A stretch of DNA of 64,000 nt, taken from the NCBI RefSeq assembly GCF_031202285.1, contig NZ_CP101637.1. One strand, 5' to 3'. Source of the DNA: Terrisporobacter mayombei. Lineage in GTDB: Bacteria > Bacillota > Clostridia > Peptostreptococcales > Peptostreptococcaceae. Under the pieces are notes generated by a model. The model was not told the DNA's origin, ran no database searches, and was given only the letters and a program-made list of their open reading frames with translations. Positions 1 through 8,517 of this stretch are shown here, piece after piece. The translations under genes were made by a program, and so were the position numbers. Positions within the stretch are counted from its first letter, which is position 1, and every line of letters starts with the position of its first letter.

Positions 1-303
1 TCCAATAATTTTCATACCTTCTGATATATTTTTTTCACCTATTACAAATAGTGCTACTCCTTTGTCTCTGTTAATGGCATATATCTTTTGTCCAGGCTTT
101 ATCTCCTTGTCTAACATTGCATCTTCCAAAGATATATAGCCCCTTTCCTTAGCCATATTTACAATTTCTTTTACGCATTTTCTTTCTGTTTTACCACGGT
201 CTAAGAATTCCATATACTCTTTCGAGTACTGAAAAACGTTTTCGCACTCATTATTTTTTCTTACAACATCCCATCCATTTTTTAATTCGTAATTTAATTT
301 CAT
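1..303 (-). CDS. M18 family aminopeptidase, N-terminal part only
   Basis: The first 101 codons of a minus-strand gene whose 3' end lies beyond the left edge. The start is the ATG at 303-301, preceded by GGAGGGATGTATA. The protein begins MKLNYELKNGWDVV, followed by EYMEFLDRGKTERKCVKE and later GQKIYAINRDKG, an order typical of the amino end of clostridial M18 zinc aminopeptidases. The metal ligands of this family lie further on, so catalytic integrity cannot be judged here. Family knowledge: cytoplasmic enzymes removing N-terminal residues from peptides. Confidence 0.82.
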   Translation of the reverse strand, partial: MKLNYELKNGWDVVRKNNECENVFQYSKEYMEFLDRGKTERKCVKEIVNMAKERGYISLEDAMLDKEIKPGQKIYAINRDKGVALFVIGEKNISEGMKIIG

Positions 304-689
304 TATACATCCCTCCAAAATATTTTATATTATGAATATAATTATGCTAAATGACTTACTAAATTAAACATATGTATGTTTTCACTTACTTTTATTATTT
401 GTTTAAATTCTAACAACATCATTTTCGAATTTCAACAAAAAAAATGTTTTCGCAATAGTAAATATTTTCTATTTTTTCGAATTATTTGAAATATTAAATA
501 TTATTTTTCTAACTATTCAAATTTCATTAGTTACTAGATTTTTATTTGTGAAAAATTTAATTATTTAATCAGTAATAGAACACTTCCATTAAAATAAATT
601 GAACTCTACAAATCTTAACTTGCTTTTTTTAAAAAAATGAGTACTTTAAATATGAACATATCAAATGAAAAATAGATAAAATTACTTAA
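304..689. other. Intergenic stretch without a recognised gene
   Basis: Very A+T-rich spacer between the M18 aminopeptidase start and the terminator of the EAL gene. It should carry the aminopeptidase promoter, but no clear -35/-10 pair stands out. No open frame with a ribosome binding site was found. Confidence 0.6.
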
Positions 690-727
690 ACAAAATAAAA
701 ATACTGGAATGAAATATCATCCCAGTA
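690..727 (-). terminator. Terminator of the EAL-domain gene
   Basis: Arms at 703-712 and 717-726 pair with one mismatch around a 4-base loop. On the minus strand they are followed by ATTTTTATTTTG, a typical intrinsic terminator 70 bases past the EAL gene stop. Confidence 0.7.
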
Positions 728-795
728 CAAAGTCTAAATTTTTAGTTTTAATTCATATATACATATCAATATGTATATTTATTTACAGCTTATTA

Positions 796-2412
796 TTATT
801 TCACAGTGAACTTTTCCAATTCTTCAATAGGTAAGGGTTTAGAGTAAAAGTATCCTTGAATATATAAATTATTATGATATATATTTTTTATTTCATCAAT
901 TTGATATTTCTCCTCAACACCCTCAATAATAAAGTATTTATTTGTTAGTAATGTTACATTAGACATAAATTTTATTACTTCATTGTTGATTTTCGATTTT
1001 GCTATATTATCAGCAAAATATTTATCTAATTTGATAATATCAAATGCTACTATTTCTAACATATTTAAATTTGCATATTCTATTCCAAAATCGTCTATAG
1101 CAATTTTATACCCATTATTTTTTAAGATTCCTATGGTAGACTTTATGCCTTCTAAGTCTTTAAAATGAATGTTTTCTAAAATTTCTATGCAAATACTTCC
1201 CTTTTTAATTTTATTTTTATTTGCTATATCTATTATTTTATTTATAAAAGCTTCATTTTCTAATTCTTCAAATGATAAATTAATAGATATATAAAAGTCT
1301 TTATTTTTATAATATTCATAATTACTTATAATTTTATAATCATGAATTGCTCTTTCTAAAACCCAAAGCGTCATCTCAAAATACATATTTGATATTTCAA
1401 TATCTTTTAAAAAGCATGAAGGCAGTAATATTTTATTATTTTTATCTTTTAATCTTAATAAACTCTCAAAACCAACTACTTCATTATTATTAGGGTTAAC
1501 TATTGGTTGATAATATAAAGTAAAGTTATTTTTTTCTTTGTTTTCTCTTATCTTTCTCCTTAGTATTATTTTTTTAATAACAGGATATATAATCCTATAT
1601 GATATAAAGACTACTAGTAAAATCACACAAAATAAACTAATTGAATTAGTTACTATAATTTCTTTTCTAAAATACTTGTGGTATATAAATAATAATTTAT
1701 TGTAATATTTAGACTTATATTTTTCATTAATAATTGTATCAAACTTTTTTACTATATCTTTACTATTTTCATTCCCCGCAATATAAGCAACACCAGATGA
1801 ATAGTTAAATATATTATTGTAATTATTTTTTAAACTATAACTTTTAGGTAAAGATGTTACATCAGCTCTGCCAGTTTCAAGCATATTAACACATTCATCA
1901 AGACTTTTAGCTTCTATTAAATCCAGTTTTATATTCTGTCCTCCAAATGCATTATTTATCCAACTGGCAGTTATATCACCTTTGACATATGCGAATTTCT
2001 TTCCATTTAAATAATTTACATCTCCATAAACAACATTCTTATCTTTTGTATATATGCTTTGGTCATCTAAAGATATATTATTAACTGAGTAAAATAGCTT
2101 TTTTGCCCTATCTTCTCCATAATGCACACCTAATAATATATCAATTTCATTGTTTTTTAATTTTTCTATGGCATTATCAATACTAACATTTACATATTCA
2201 TATGTTATATTAGAATCTTTGCACAAAACATTTAATAAATCATTATAATATCCAGTTATATTATTATTCTTATCCTTATAGTAATAAGGTTCATATAAGT
2301 ATAACCCTACTTTTATTGTTTTATTATTTTCATATGCAAAAATATTTATTTTTGAAAAAACTATCACAAAACATATACTTAAAAAGAGTATTTTTCTTAT
2401 TTTTTTAACCAT
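796..2412 (-). CDS. EAL-domain c-di-GMP phosphodiesterase with periplasmic-type binding domain
   Basis: Predicted membrane enzyme hydrolysing c-di-GMP. Order: signal/anchor segment, a type-3 solute-binding-like sensor domain (about residues 30-235, beginning IKVGLYLYEPYYY), a membrane helix (about 255-275), and a C-terminal EAL domain. The EAL catalytic landmarks are present in variant form: FESLLRL at the EAL position, INLSFEE, CIEILEN, AIDDFG, IIKLDKYF, EGVEE and QGYFYSKP. There is no GGDEF domain, so it should only degrade c-di-GMP. I start it at the ATG at 2412: AAGGGGGAT sits just upstream, inside the slightly longer frame that opens with TTG. Ligand of the sensor domain is unknown. Monocistronic, with its own terminator. 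Confidence 0.9.
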   Translation of the reverse strand: MVKKIRKILFLSICFVIVFSKINIFAYENNKTIKVGLYLYEPYYYKDKNNNITGYYNDLLNVLCKDSNITYEYVNVSIDNAIEKLKNNEIDILLGVHYGEDRAKKLFYSVNNISLDDQSIYTKDKNVVYGDVNYLNGKKFAYVKGDITASWINNAFGGQNIKLDLIEAKSLDECVNMLETGRADVTSLPKSYSLKNNYNNIFNYSSGVAYIAGNENSKDIVKKFDTIINEKYKSKYYNKLLFIYHKYFRKEIIVTNSISLFCVILLVVFISYRIIYPVIKKIILRRKIRENKEKNNFTLYYQPIVNPNNNEVVGFESLLRLKDKNNKILLPSCFLKDIEISNMYFEMTLWVLERAIHDYKIISNYEYYKNKDFYISINLSFEELENEAFINKIIDIANKNKIKKGSICIEILENIHFKDLEGIKSTIGILKNNGYKIAIDDFGIEYANLNMLEIVAFDIIKLDKYFADNIAKSKINNEVIKFMSNVTLLTNKYFIIEGVEEKYQIDEIKNIYHNNLYIQGYFYSKPLPIEELEKFTVK

Positions 2413-2495
2413 TCTATCCCCCTTCAATTTTAAGTATTTTCACCATTAATATTTTATGGTAAAAAAAGTAATAATTCAAGCTTCTAATAATTAAA

Positions 2496-2520
2496 AAGTG
2501 CTAATCTAAAATTAGCACTT
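2496..2520. terminator. Hairpin between EAL gene and AGCS symporter
   Basis: Perfect 10-base arms AAGTGCTAAT / ATTAGCACTT with a 5-base loop, lying between two minus-strand genes just downstream of the AGCS terminator. The U-tract is weak, so this may be a secondary stop or an mRNA hairpin. Confidence 0.4.
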
Positions 2521-2550
2521 TGGTTAAAAATCATATTATTTTCTAATTTT

Positions 2551-2580
2551 AAAGGGTGTATCATTTTTGATACACCCTTT
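2551..2580 (-). terminator. Terminator of AGCS symporter, identical to the one at 34465
   Basis: Perfect 13-base arms (AAAGGGTGTATCA and complement) around TTTT, 19 bases after the symporter stop. The same 30 bases occur again at 34465-34494 after another minus-strand gene. Confidence 0.75.
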
Positions 2581-2598
2581 AAAATTATTTATGTTATA

Positions 2599-4020
2599 TT
2601 ACATAGCTTTTTCTTCTCTATCATCTCTCCAATGTTCAATGTTTTCTAATCCTTTTATGTTAGAAGCATCAAATACTGGTTCTTTTATTCCAGCTTTCTT
2701 TTGAGCTGTGTAATCTTGTAAAGCTATAAAAGCATATTTACCAAGTAAAGCTATAGCTATTAAGTTTATTATTGCCATTAGACCCATAAATAAGTCTGCT
2801 AAATTCCAAACTATTTCTACAGTTGCTACTGAACCAAATAAAACCATACAAACAACTAATGCTCTAAAAACATTTAACACTGTTTTATTGTTACTCATAA
2901 ATTCTATATTTGATTGACCATAGTAATAGTTACCAACTATAGAACTAAATGCAAATAGCAATATACATATTGCTAAAAATACATATCCTATTGATCCTAT
3001 GTGAGAACTTAAAGCTGCCTGAGTTAATTGTATTCCGTCAAGTCCTGCTGTTGAATAACCAGGGTATAACAGTACAATAAATGCAGTACATGAACAAATT
3101 ACTATAGTATCTGTAAATACACCTAAACTTTGGATTAAACCTTGTTTAACTGGATGAGTAGTATCTGCAGTTGCCGCAGCATTTGGAGCAGAACCCATAC
3201 CTGCTTCATTTGAGAATAAACCTCTTTTTATACCAACTAATATCATACCACTCATTGAACCTACTGCCATTTCTCTAAATCCAAAAGCACTTTCAAATAT
3301 AGTTAATATTACTCCTGGTATTTCTGTTATATTAATTGCCACAACAAATAAAGCAACTAATATATACATAACTGCCAATACTGGCACTATTATTTCAGAA
3401 ACTTTTGCAACTCTGTGAACACCACCAAATATTACCAATGCTGTTAGTATAGCAATAACTACTCCTATTACAAATTTATCTATTCCAAAAGCATTGTTAA
3501 ATGCAGCTGTGATTGTGTTTGATTGAACTGCATTAAACACAAATCCAAAACATATTGTTATAAGAATTGAGAATAACATTCCCATTTTTTTACTTCCAAG
3601 ACCTTGCTCTATGTAATATGCAGGTCCTCCTCTAAATCCTTCACCATCTTTTATCTTAAATATCTGTGCTAATGTACTTTCAACAAAGCTTGATGCTGAA
3701 CCAATAAGAGCTATTAACCACATCCAAAATACTGATCCTGGTCCTCCAGCAACAACTGCCATTGCAATACCTGCTATATTACCAGTACCAACACGAGATG
3801 CTGTTGATATACAGAAAGCTTGGAATGATGAAACTGCTCCTTCTTTCTTCTCTCCCTTTGCTCCATCACCTAAAAGTCTAAACATTTCTCCGAAATATCT
3901 AAATTGTACAAACTTTGTCCTAAAAGTAAAGTAAAGTCCTAACACAATTAACATTACTATAAGAACTTTTGACCATAAGAAGTCATTAAAACTTAATACT
4001 AAATTGTTTAATAATTCCAT
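2599..4020 (-). CDS. Alanine/glycine:cation symporter (AGCS family)
   Basis: Multi-pass membrane protein of 473 residues, predicted to import a small neutral amino acid (alanine or glycine class) with Na+ or H+. Family signatures seen: GKGEKK-type loop then VSSFQAFCISTASRVGTGN, AGGPGSVFWMWLIALIG, and RGLFSNEAGMGSAPNAAA. At least nine hydrophobic segments follow. The start is the ATG at 4020, eight bases after TTGGAGGG; the frame extends ten residues further up but that part covers the ribosome binding site. Its terminator lies at 2551-2580. The substrate cannot be fixed from sequence. Confidence 0.93.
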   Translation of the reverse strand: MELLNNLVLSFNDFLWSKVLIVMLIVLGLYFTFRTKFVQFRYFGEMFRLLGDGAKGEKKEGAVSSFQAFCISTASRVGTGNIAGIAMAVVAGGPGSVFWMWLIALIGSASSFVESTLAQIFKIKDGEGFRGGPAYYIEQGLGSKKMGMLFSILITICFGFVFNAVQSNTITAAFNNAFGIDKFVIGVVIAILTALVIFGGVHRVAKVSEIIVPVLAVMYILVALFVVAINITEIPGVILTIFESAFGFREMAVGSMSGMILVGIKRGLFSNEAGMGSAPNAAATADTTHPVKQGLIQSLGVFTDTIVICSCTAFIVLLYPGYSTAGLDGIQLTQAALSSHIGSIGYVFLAICILLFAFSSIVGNYYYGQSNIEFMSNNKTVLNVFRALVVCMVLFGSVATVEIVWNLADLFMGLMAIINLIAIALLGKYAFIALQDYTAQKKAGIKEPVFDASNIKGLENIEHWRDDREEKAM

Positions 4021-4300
4021 TATATTTTTCCCTCCAATAATATTCATATTTTATTTCTTGTTTTATTAATGCAAAAAATGCATAATCTATTCACACTTCA
4101 TTCATTTAAGCTAATTATAAGATATTTTTTCTTAAATTACAACATTTTTTTGCATAATTTGATTATCATGTTGCAATTTATGCAAAAAAAGATTAAGGAA
4201 AACATTTTTCCTGCATTTTTTGAAATTAAAAATAAGATACTCTGAAATGCTTTGCAAGATTCATTTCAAAATATCTTTAATTTTTATAATTCTAAATTAG

Positions 4301-4446
4301 TTAGTATTGAGTAATTTCTTTCCCGCTTTTTTCTGCCTCATCTGTGTCTTTCATATTGGCAAATATGTTGGCTATTATAGCGCCTGAAATATTATGCCAT
4401 ACAATAAATATAGCTCCTGGTAATGTAACTATTAAAACTCCAATAC
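4301..4446 (-). pseudogene. C-terminal stub of a bile-acid:sodium symporter (BASS) family protein
   Basis: Directly below ilvD, and overlapping its last codons in another frame, an open frame reads VLIVTLPGAIFIVWHNISG and ends KSGKEITQY at a TAA at 4301-4303. The PGAIFIVWHNISG stretch matches the conserved last helix of BASS-type transporters. No start codon, ribosome binding site or upstream part of such a gene exists: the reading frame runs into ilvD. I read it as the left-over tail of a transporter gene. Short, so the family call is moderate. Confidence 0.5.
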
Positions 4447-6093
4447 TGCCCCTCTATCTCCAGAAGTAACCATTTTACTATATCTACCTAAATAACCAGT
4501 AGTTATCTTTGGTTCTCTTAGAATCCAAGCTTTTCTTCTTTCTTCTAATTCATCTTCAGATACTACCATATCTAAAGTTTTTTCATTTATATTTATTCTT
4601 ATTAGATCTCCTTCTTTTACTAAAGCTATAGGTCCTCCCACTGCTGCTTCTGGTGAAACGTGACCTATAGATGCCCCTCTAGATGCTCCAGAAAAACGTC
4701 CATCAGTTATAAGAGCAACACTTTCTCCCATACCCATACCTGCTATGGCTGAGGTTGGATTTAACATTTCTCTCATTCCTGGTCCTCCCTTTGGACCCTC
4801 ATATCTTATTACAACCACATCTCCTGCTACTATTTTCCCACCTTTTATGGCAGCTATAGCATCTTCTTCACAGTCAAATACTCTAGCTGGCCCAGCATGT
4901 ATTAACATTTCATCACAAACTGCTGATTTTTTCACTATAGATCCATTTGGTGCAAGATTTCCTTTAAGAGCTGCAAGTCCTCCAGTTTCACTATATGGAT
5001 TTTCAATCGGTCTTATAGTTTCTGAATCTTTGTTTTCACATCCTGCTATGTTTTCACCAATGGTTTTTCCAGTAGCAGTTATTAAATCTGTATATAGTAA
5101 ACCTTTTTTATCTAGTTCATTCATAACAGCATATACTCCACCTGCTTCATTTAAATCTTCCATATATGTATACCCTGCTGGTGCTAAATGACAAAGATTA
5201 GGAGTTTTTTCACTTACCTCATTTGCCAAGTCTAGCGTTAATTTTATCCCTGCTTCATGAGCTATAGCTGGTAAATGAAGCATAGAGTTAGTAGAACAAC
5301 CTAGAGCCATATCTACTGTTAGAGCATTCATAAATGCTTTTTCAGTTAATATATCTTCTGGTCTTATGTTTCTTTCGTAAAGTTCCATAACTTTCATACC
5401 GGCGTGTTTAGCAAGTTTTATTCTCTCTGAATACACTGCTGGTATTGTACCATTTCCTTTTAGCCCCATACCTATAGCTTCTGTTAAACAATTCATTGAG
5501 TTTGCTGTGTACATTCCAGAACAAGACCCACATGTTGGGCATACTTTATTTTCAAATTCAGCAACTTCTTCTTCAGTCATATTTCCTGCAGCAAAAGTTC
5601 CTATGGCTTCAAACATAGAAGATAAACTTCTTTTTTCTCCTTTAACACGACCTGCAAGCATAGGTCCTCCACTTACAAATATGGTAGGAACATTCACTCT
5701 TGCAGCTGCCATTAAAAGCCCTGGTACATTCTTATCACAGTTTGGTACCATAACTAGTGCATCAAGTTGATGAGCAAGTGCCATAGATTCTGTTGAATCT
5801 GCTATAAGTTCTCTAGTTGCAAGTGAATATTTCATTCCCTCATGCCCCATTGCTATTCCATCACATACAGCTATTGCTGGAAACACTACAGGTGTTCCAC
5901 CTTCCATGGCAACACCTAGTTTTACTGCATCTACTATTTTATCCAGATTTATATGACCTGGTACTATTTCATTATATGAACTTACTATCCCTACTAAAGG
6001 TTTATTCATTTCCTCCTCTGTATGGCCTAGTGCATTGAATAAAGAGCGATGTGGCCCTTGCCCAATCCCTTTTCTCACATTATCACTTTTCAT
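4432..6093 (-). CDS. ilvD: Dihydroxyacid dehydratase (IlvD/Edd family)
   Basis: Fe-S dehydratase of 553 residues, the normal length. Expected role: conversion of 2,3-dihydroxy-isovalerate and -methylvalerate to 2-keto acids in branched-chain amino-acid synthesis. Cluster cysteines are visible in MVPNCDKNVPG, CPTCGSCSGMYTANSMNC and the single cysteine of AVCDGIAMGHEGM. The C-terminal end GDRGAVLEF is normal. The start is the ATG at 6093, preceded by AGGGGGAAATAAA; an extra six codons upstream would cover that site. No other ilv genes are near, and a FadR-type regulator is divergent, so a sugar-acid dehydratase role is possible, but the motifs look like DHAD. Confidence 0.85.
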   Translation of the reverse strand: MKSDNVRKGIGQGPHRSLFNALGHTEEEMNKPLVGIVSSYNEIVPGHINLDKIVDAVKLGVAMEGGTPVVFPAIAVCDGIAMGHEGMKYSLATRELIADSTESMALAHQLDALVMVPNCDKNVPGLLMAAARVNVPTIFVSGGPMLAGRVKGEKRSLSSMFEAIGTFAAGNMTEEEVAEFENKVCPTCGSCSGMYTANSMNCLTEAIGMGLKGNGTIPAVYSERIKLAKHAGMKVMELYERNIRPEDILTEKAFMNALTVDMALGCSTNSMLHLPAIAHEAGIKLTLDLANEVSEKTPNLCHLAPAGYTYMEDLNEAGGVYAVMNELDKKGLLYTDLITATGKTIGENIAGCENKDSETIRPIENPYSETGGLAALKGNLAPNGSIVKKSAVCDEMLIHAGPARVFDCEEDAIAAIKGGKIVAGDVVVIRYEGPKGGPGMREMLNPTSAIAGMGMGESVALITDGRFSGASRGASIGHVSPEAAVGGPIALVKEGDLIRININEKTLDMVVSEDELEERRKAWILREPKITTGYLGRYSKMVTSGDRGAVLEF

Positions 6094-6184
6094 TTTATTT
6101 CCCCCTGCCATTTTATATATTCTAAATTTTCAAATAATTTATTTTACAATTAAATATGTTATAATACTATTATCCATCAAATAG

Positions 6185-6213
6185 TTGTTGGACAACAATA
6201 CGTGTTGTGTAAC
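6185..6213. promoter_or_regulatory. Candidate GntR/FadR-type operator between ilvD and its divergent regulator
   Basis: TTGTTGGACAA at 6185-6195 is a short inverted repeat (TTGT / ACAA), followed by a related half-site TTGTGTAACA at 6204-6213. FadR-subfamily regulators commonly bind TNGTNNNACNA palindromes. The position between the divergent genes suggests control of both. Inference. Confidence 0.45.
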
Positions 6214-6278
6214 ATAATATTAGTTCTACATATGTATAATGTCAATTAAATTTTTAAATATACTTTTAGGAGGATTAC

Positions 6279-6959
6279 ATGAAAAGAAAAGAACCTTCAT
6301 TATCTTTACAAATTGCTGATGATTTAAAAGAAAGAATAATAATAAAAAAAGAATATAAAATTGGAGATAAGTTACCCAATGAAAATTTATTATCAGATGA
6401 ATTAAATGTTAGTAGAACTACTTTAAGAGAAGCCATTAGAATCCTTACAACAGAAAATATTCTAGAAATAAAGCGAGGCAAGGGAACTTATATTATTAAT
6501 GATAGCCTCGATAATCATGATTTTGGAAAACTAAGTAACACAGTTTCTAATTTGAAGGATTTACTTGAACTTAGACTCATAATAGAGCCTATGGCCGTTT
6601 ATTATGCCACTAAAAGAGCCACTGAGAAAGATGTGGAGAACATCTTACACTATGGTAAAAATGTTGAAGAGAAAATTCTAAACAATGAAGATAGAAGTGA
6701 AGATGAGTTATATTTTCACAACGCCATTGCTAAGGCTAGCCACAATGCTTTTATAAAAGATTTAATGCCTATTATTAATGAAGCTATTAACAAAGGTGTT
6801 AATTTATCTAAAGAATTTGATAAGATAAATGAATTAACCCTAAGGGATCATAAAATGATTATGGATTTTATAACTGATGGAAATGCTGAAGGTGCCAAGG
6901 TTGCCATGGAATTACATATTATAAATGCTATGACTGTATTTGGTATACAAGGTAATTAA
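6279..6959 (+). CDS. GntR family transcriptional regulator, FadR subfamily
   Basis: 226 residues. N-terminal winged helix (about 8-75): IADDLKERIIIKKEYKIGDK, then NELLSDELNVSRTTLREAIR-like sequence and a wing RGKGTYI. C-terminal all-helical FCD domain (about 90-220) with candidate metal/ligand histidines in ELYFHNAIAKASHN, LRDHKMIM and MELHIIN. Strong site TAGGAGGATTAC before the ATG. Divergent from ilvD by about 185 bases, so a local regulator of ilvD and itself is likely. The effector is probably a small carboxylic or sugar acid, as is usual for the subfamily; not provable here. Confidence 0.88.
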   Translation: MKRKEPSLSLQIADDLKERIIIKKEYKIGDKLPNENLLSDELNVSRTTLREAIRILTTENILEIKRGKGTYIINDSLDNHDFGKLSNTVSNLKDLLELRLIIEPMAVYYATKRATEKDVENILHYGKNVEEKILNNEDRSEDELYFHNAIAKASHNAFIKDLMPIINEAINKGVNLSKEFDKINELTLRDHKMIMDFITDGNAEGAKVAMELHIINAMTVFGIQGN

Positions 6960-7108
6960 AATTGTTAATAAATTACTTTTCAAAATATTCTGAAATTAGT
7001 AGCTTTTCTAAGTGTTTTTGTATATACTATATTTAAAATAATAAATAAAGTTTATTACTAATATAGTTAAATAAAACAAGAACATTCTCAAAAGGAAAGG
7101 TGATTACT

Positions 7109-7426
7109 TTGAAAAATGAAAGAAAAGAAAATAAAGTTTGTAAACAAGTCATAGGATTCGATCCAATCAAATGTGAATGCAAGACTATTACAATGTGCAA
7201 TTTGCAATCTGGAGGAAAAACTCTATTTAGCCTTCAAAAATTAATGGAAGGTACGAGTTTTGATTTAATGAGTTTAAAACTACAACAGTTAGAAGAAATA
7301 GGATTAATATACAAAAGTGTAAACTATTCATATCCTGCTGAGATAAAATACTTCTTAACTATTAAAGGTTGGGAATGTGTAAGATCTCTACGTAGTTATG
7401 TGGATGTGGATAGTATAGCAGTATAG
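7109..7426 (+). CDS. HxlR family winged-helix regulator (short)
   Basis: 105 residues. The core reads LFSLQKLMEGTSFDLMSLKLQQLEE then a wing ending YFLTIKGWECVRSL, the HxlR pattern (PxVEYxLTxxG). I choose the TTG at 7109, seven bases after AGGAAAGG, over the GTG at 7100 that lies inside that site. The usual N-terminal Cys-Pro and GGKW signature is degenerate (CECKTITMCNLQSGGKTL). Closely followed by a paralogue at 7625. Target unknown. Confidence 0.75.
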   Translation: MKNERKENKVCKQVIGFDPIKCECKTITMCNLQSGGKTLFSLQKLMEGTSFDLMSLKLQQLEEIGLIYKSVNYSYPAEIKYFLTIKGWECVRSLRSYVDVDSIAV

Positions 7427-7470
7427 GAGATATATTTACAAATGATGTATATAAAATATATTAAATAATA

Positions 7471-7504
7471 AATGCCAAGTTAAATTACTTGGCGTTTATT
7501 TTTT
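7471..7504 (+). terminator. Terminator after first HxlR gene
   Basis: AATGCCAAGT / ACTTGGCGTT arms around TAAATT, then ATTTTTTG. Confidence 0.75.
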
Positions 7505-7624
7505 GCTAAAATTTGTATTGTATTTTTTATTTAAGTTTTCTACGATAGTTACCTTTTAGTAAGTATTATATTTTATTTTCTGTGTAAAATATATATATAT
7601 ACAATTAGTTAAAGGAGAATTAAA

Positions 7625-7921
7625 ATGAATAGTCATCATGATACAGTCAACATGGAAAATAACTTTCACACTATAAGGGGTAAATACAAATCTTCAATAA
7701 TTTGTAATTTGTCAACTGGTAGAAAAAGATTTACTGCCCTACAGAGATCTATTGGCCAAGTAAGCCATAAAGTACTATGTGAAAAATTAAAAGAATTAGA
7801 AAGTGATAATTTAATTAATAGAGAATATTTTTATGAATATCCACCAAGAGTAGAATACTTTTTAACTACAAAAGGATGTGAATACTCAAAGCTTATTAAA
7901 CAATTTGAAATATTAACATAA
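7625..7921 (+). CDS. HxlR family winged-helix regulator (short paralogue)
   Basis: 98 residues, start ATG after AAAGGAGAATTAAA. Helices and wing: RFTALQRSIGQVSHKVLCEK, LKELESDNLI and PPRVEYFLTTKG. Similar in layout to the neighbour at 7109, suggesting local duplication. Lacks the usual leading cysteine of HxlR redox/formaldehyde sensors, but has cysteines at IICNLS and VLCEK. Target unknown. Confidence 0.78.
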   Translation: MNSHHDTVNMENNFHTIRGKYKSSIICNLSTGRKRFTALQRSIGQVSHKVLCEKLKELESDNLINREYFYEYPPRVEYFLTTKGCEYSKLIKQFEILT

Positions 7922-7950
7922 AAGCCAAGGAAAAATCCTTGGCTTTATTT
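7921..7950. terminator. Bidirectional terminator
   Basis: AAAGCCAAGG / CCTTGGCTTT arms with a T-rich exit on the plus strand and an A-rich lead-in; it separates convergent genes ending at 7921 and 7945. Confidence 0.75.
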
Positions 7951-8424
7951 TATATTGCTTCTATAAAAATCTCTTATTTTTGTATATGCATCTTCCAATT
8001 TACCATCAGAGTATTGAAGATTTACATTATAGTCCCCTCTTACCTTAGTTTTAGGTTGTGGAAATTTTATATTTTTAACTTCCTCTCCCTCTTTTTTAAG
8101 TCTAATTGCCAATACATCTACTGGTCTGTCTTTGTATGAGTCTTTATCAATATAAATTTCAGATATTTCATTCCAAGATATATATTTCCCCTTTGTATAC
8201 TTTGTTTTAATTCCTTCTTTATTTACAGTAAGAATTGCATTAGGTATAATTAGTGACTTAATTTGATAAAGTGTTATTGCTCCAAATATAACTAAACATA
8301 TTATTCCTAATGTATAAGAGCCGCTCAACATCATATACGCGCAACCTAAATCAGCAATTATTACTAAAAGTAAATACATCAATATATCTCTTCTTGACCT
8401 TCTATATACTATTTCATTTTCCAT
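7945..8424 (-). CDS. Small membrane protein with PH-like C-terminal domain (STM3941-like)
   Basis: 159 residues. Two adjacent hydrophobic helices (about 14-34 and 38-58) are followed by a predicted beta-rich domain: NAILTVNKEGIKTKY, ISWNEISEIYI, DVLAIRLKK. This layout matches small bacterial proteins with a membrane hairpin and a PH-like domain. Function of the family is unknown. Start ATG at 8424 after GGGGGAATATAT. Confidence 0.6.
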   Translation of the reverse strand: MENEIVYRRSRRDILMYLLLVIIADLGCAYMMLSGSYTLGIICLVIFGAITLYQIKSLIIPNAILTVNKEGIKTKYTKGKYISWNEISEIYIDKDSYKDRPVDVLAIRLKKEGEEVKNIKFPQPKTKVRGDYNVNLQYSDGKLEDAYTKIRDFYRSNIK

Positions 8425-8517
8425 ATATATTCCCCCTTTGATAAATATGCATATATTTACATTATAACTGAAAAAATAGGCCGATAGATTTATTTTACTT
8501 CATAATATAAATAGTTA

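Noticed and set aside
4745..5191. Plus-strand open frames opposite ilvD (also 5507-5770, 5817-6038)
   Set aside because: Antisense shadows of a well-supported gene: no ribosome binding sites and no family features.
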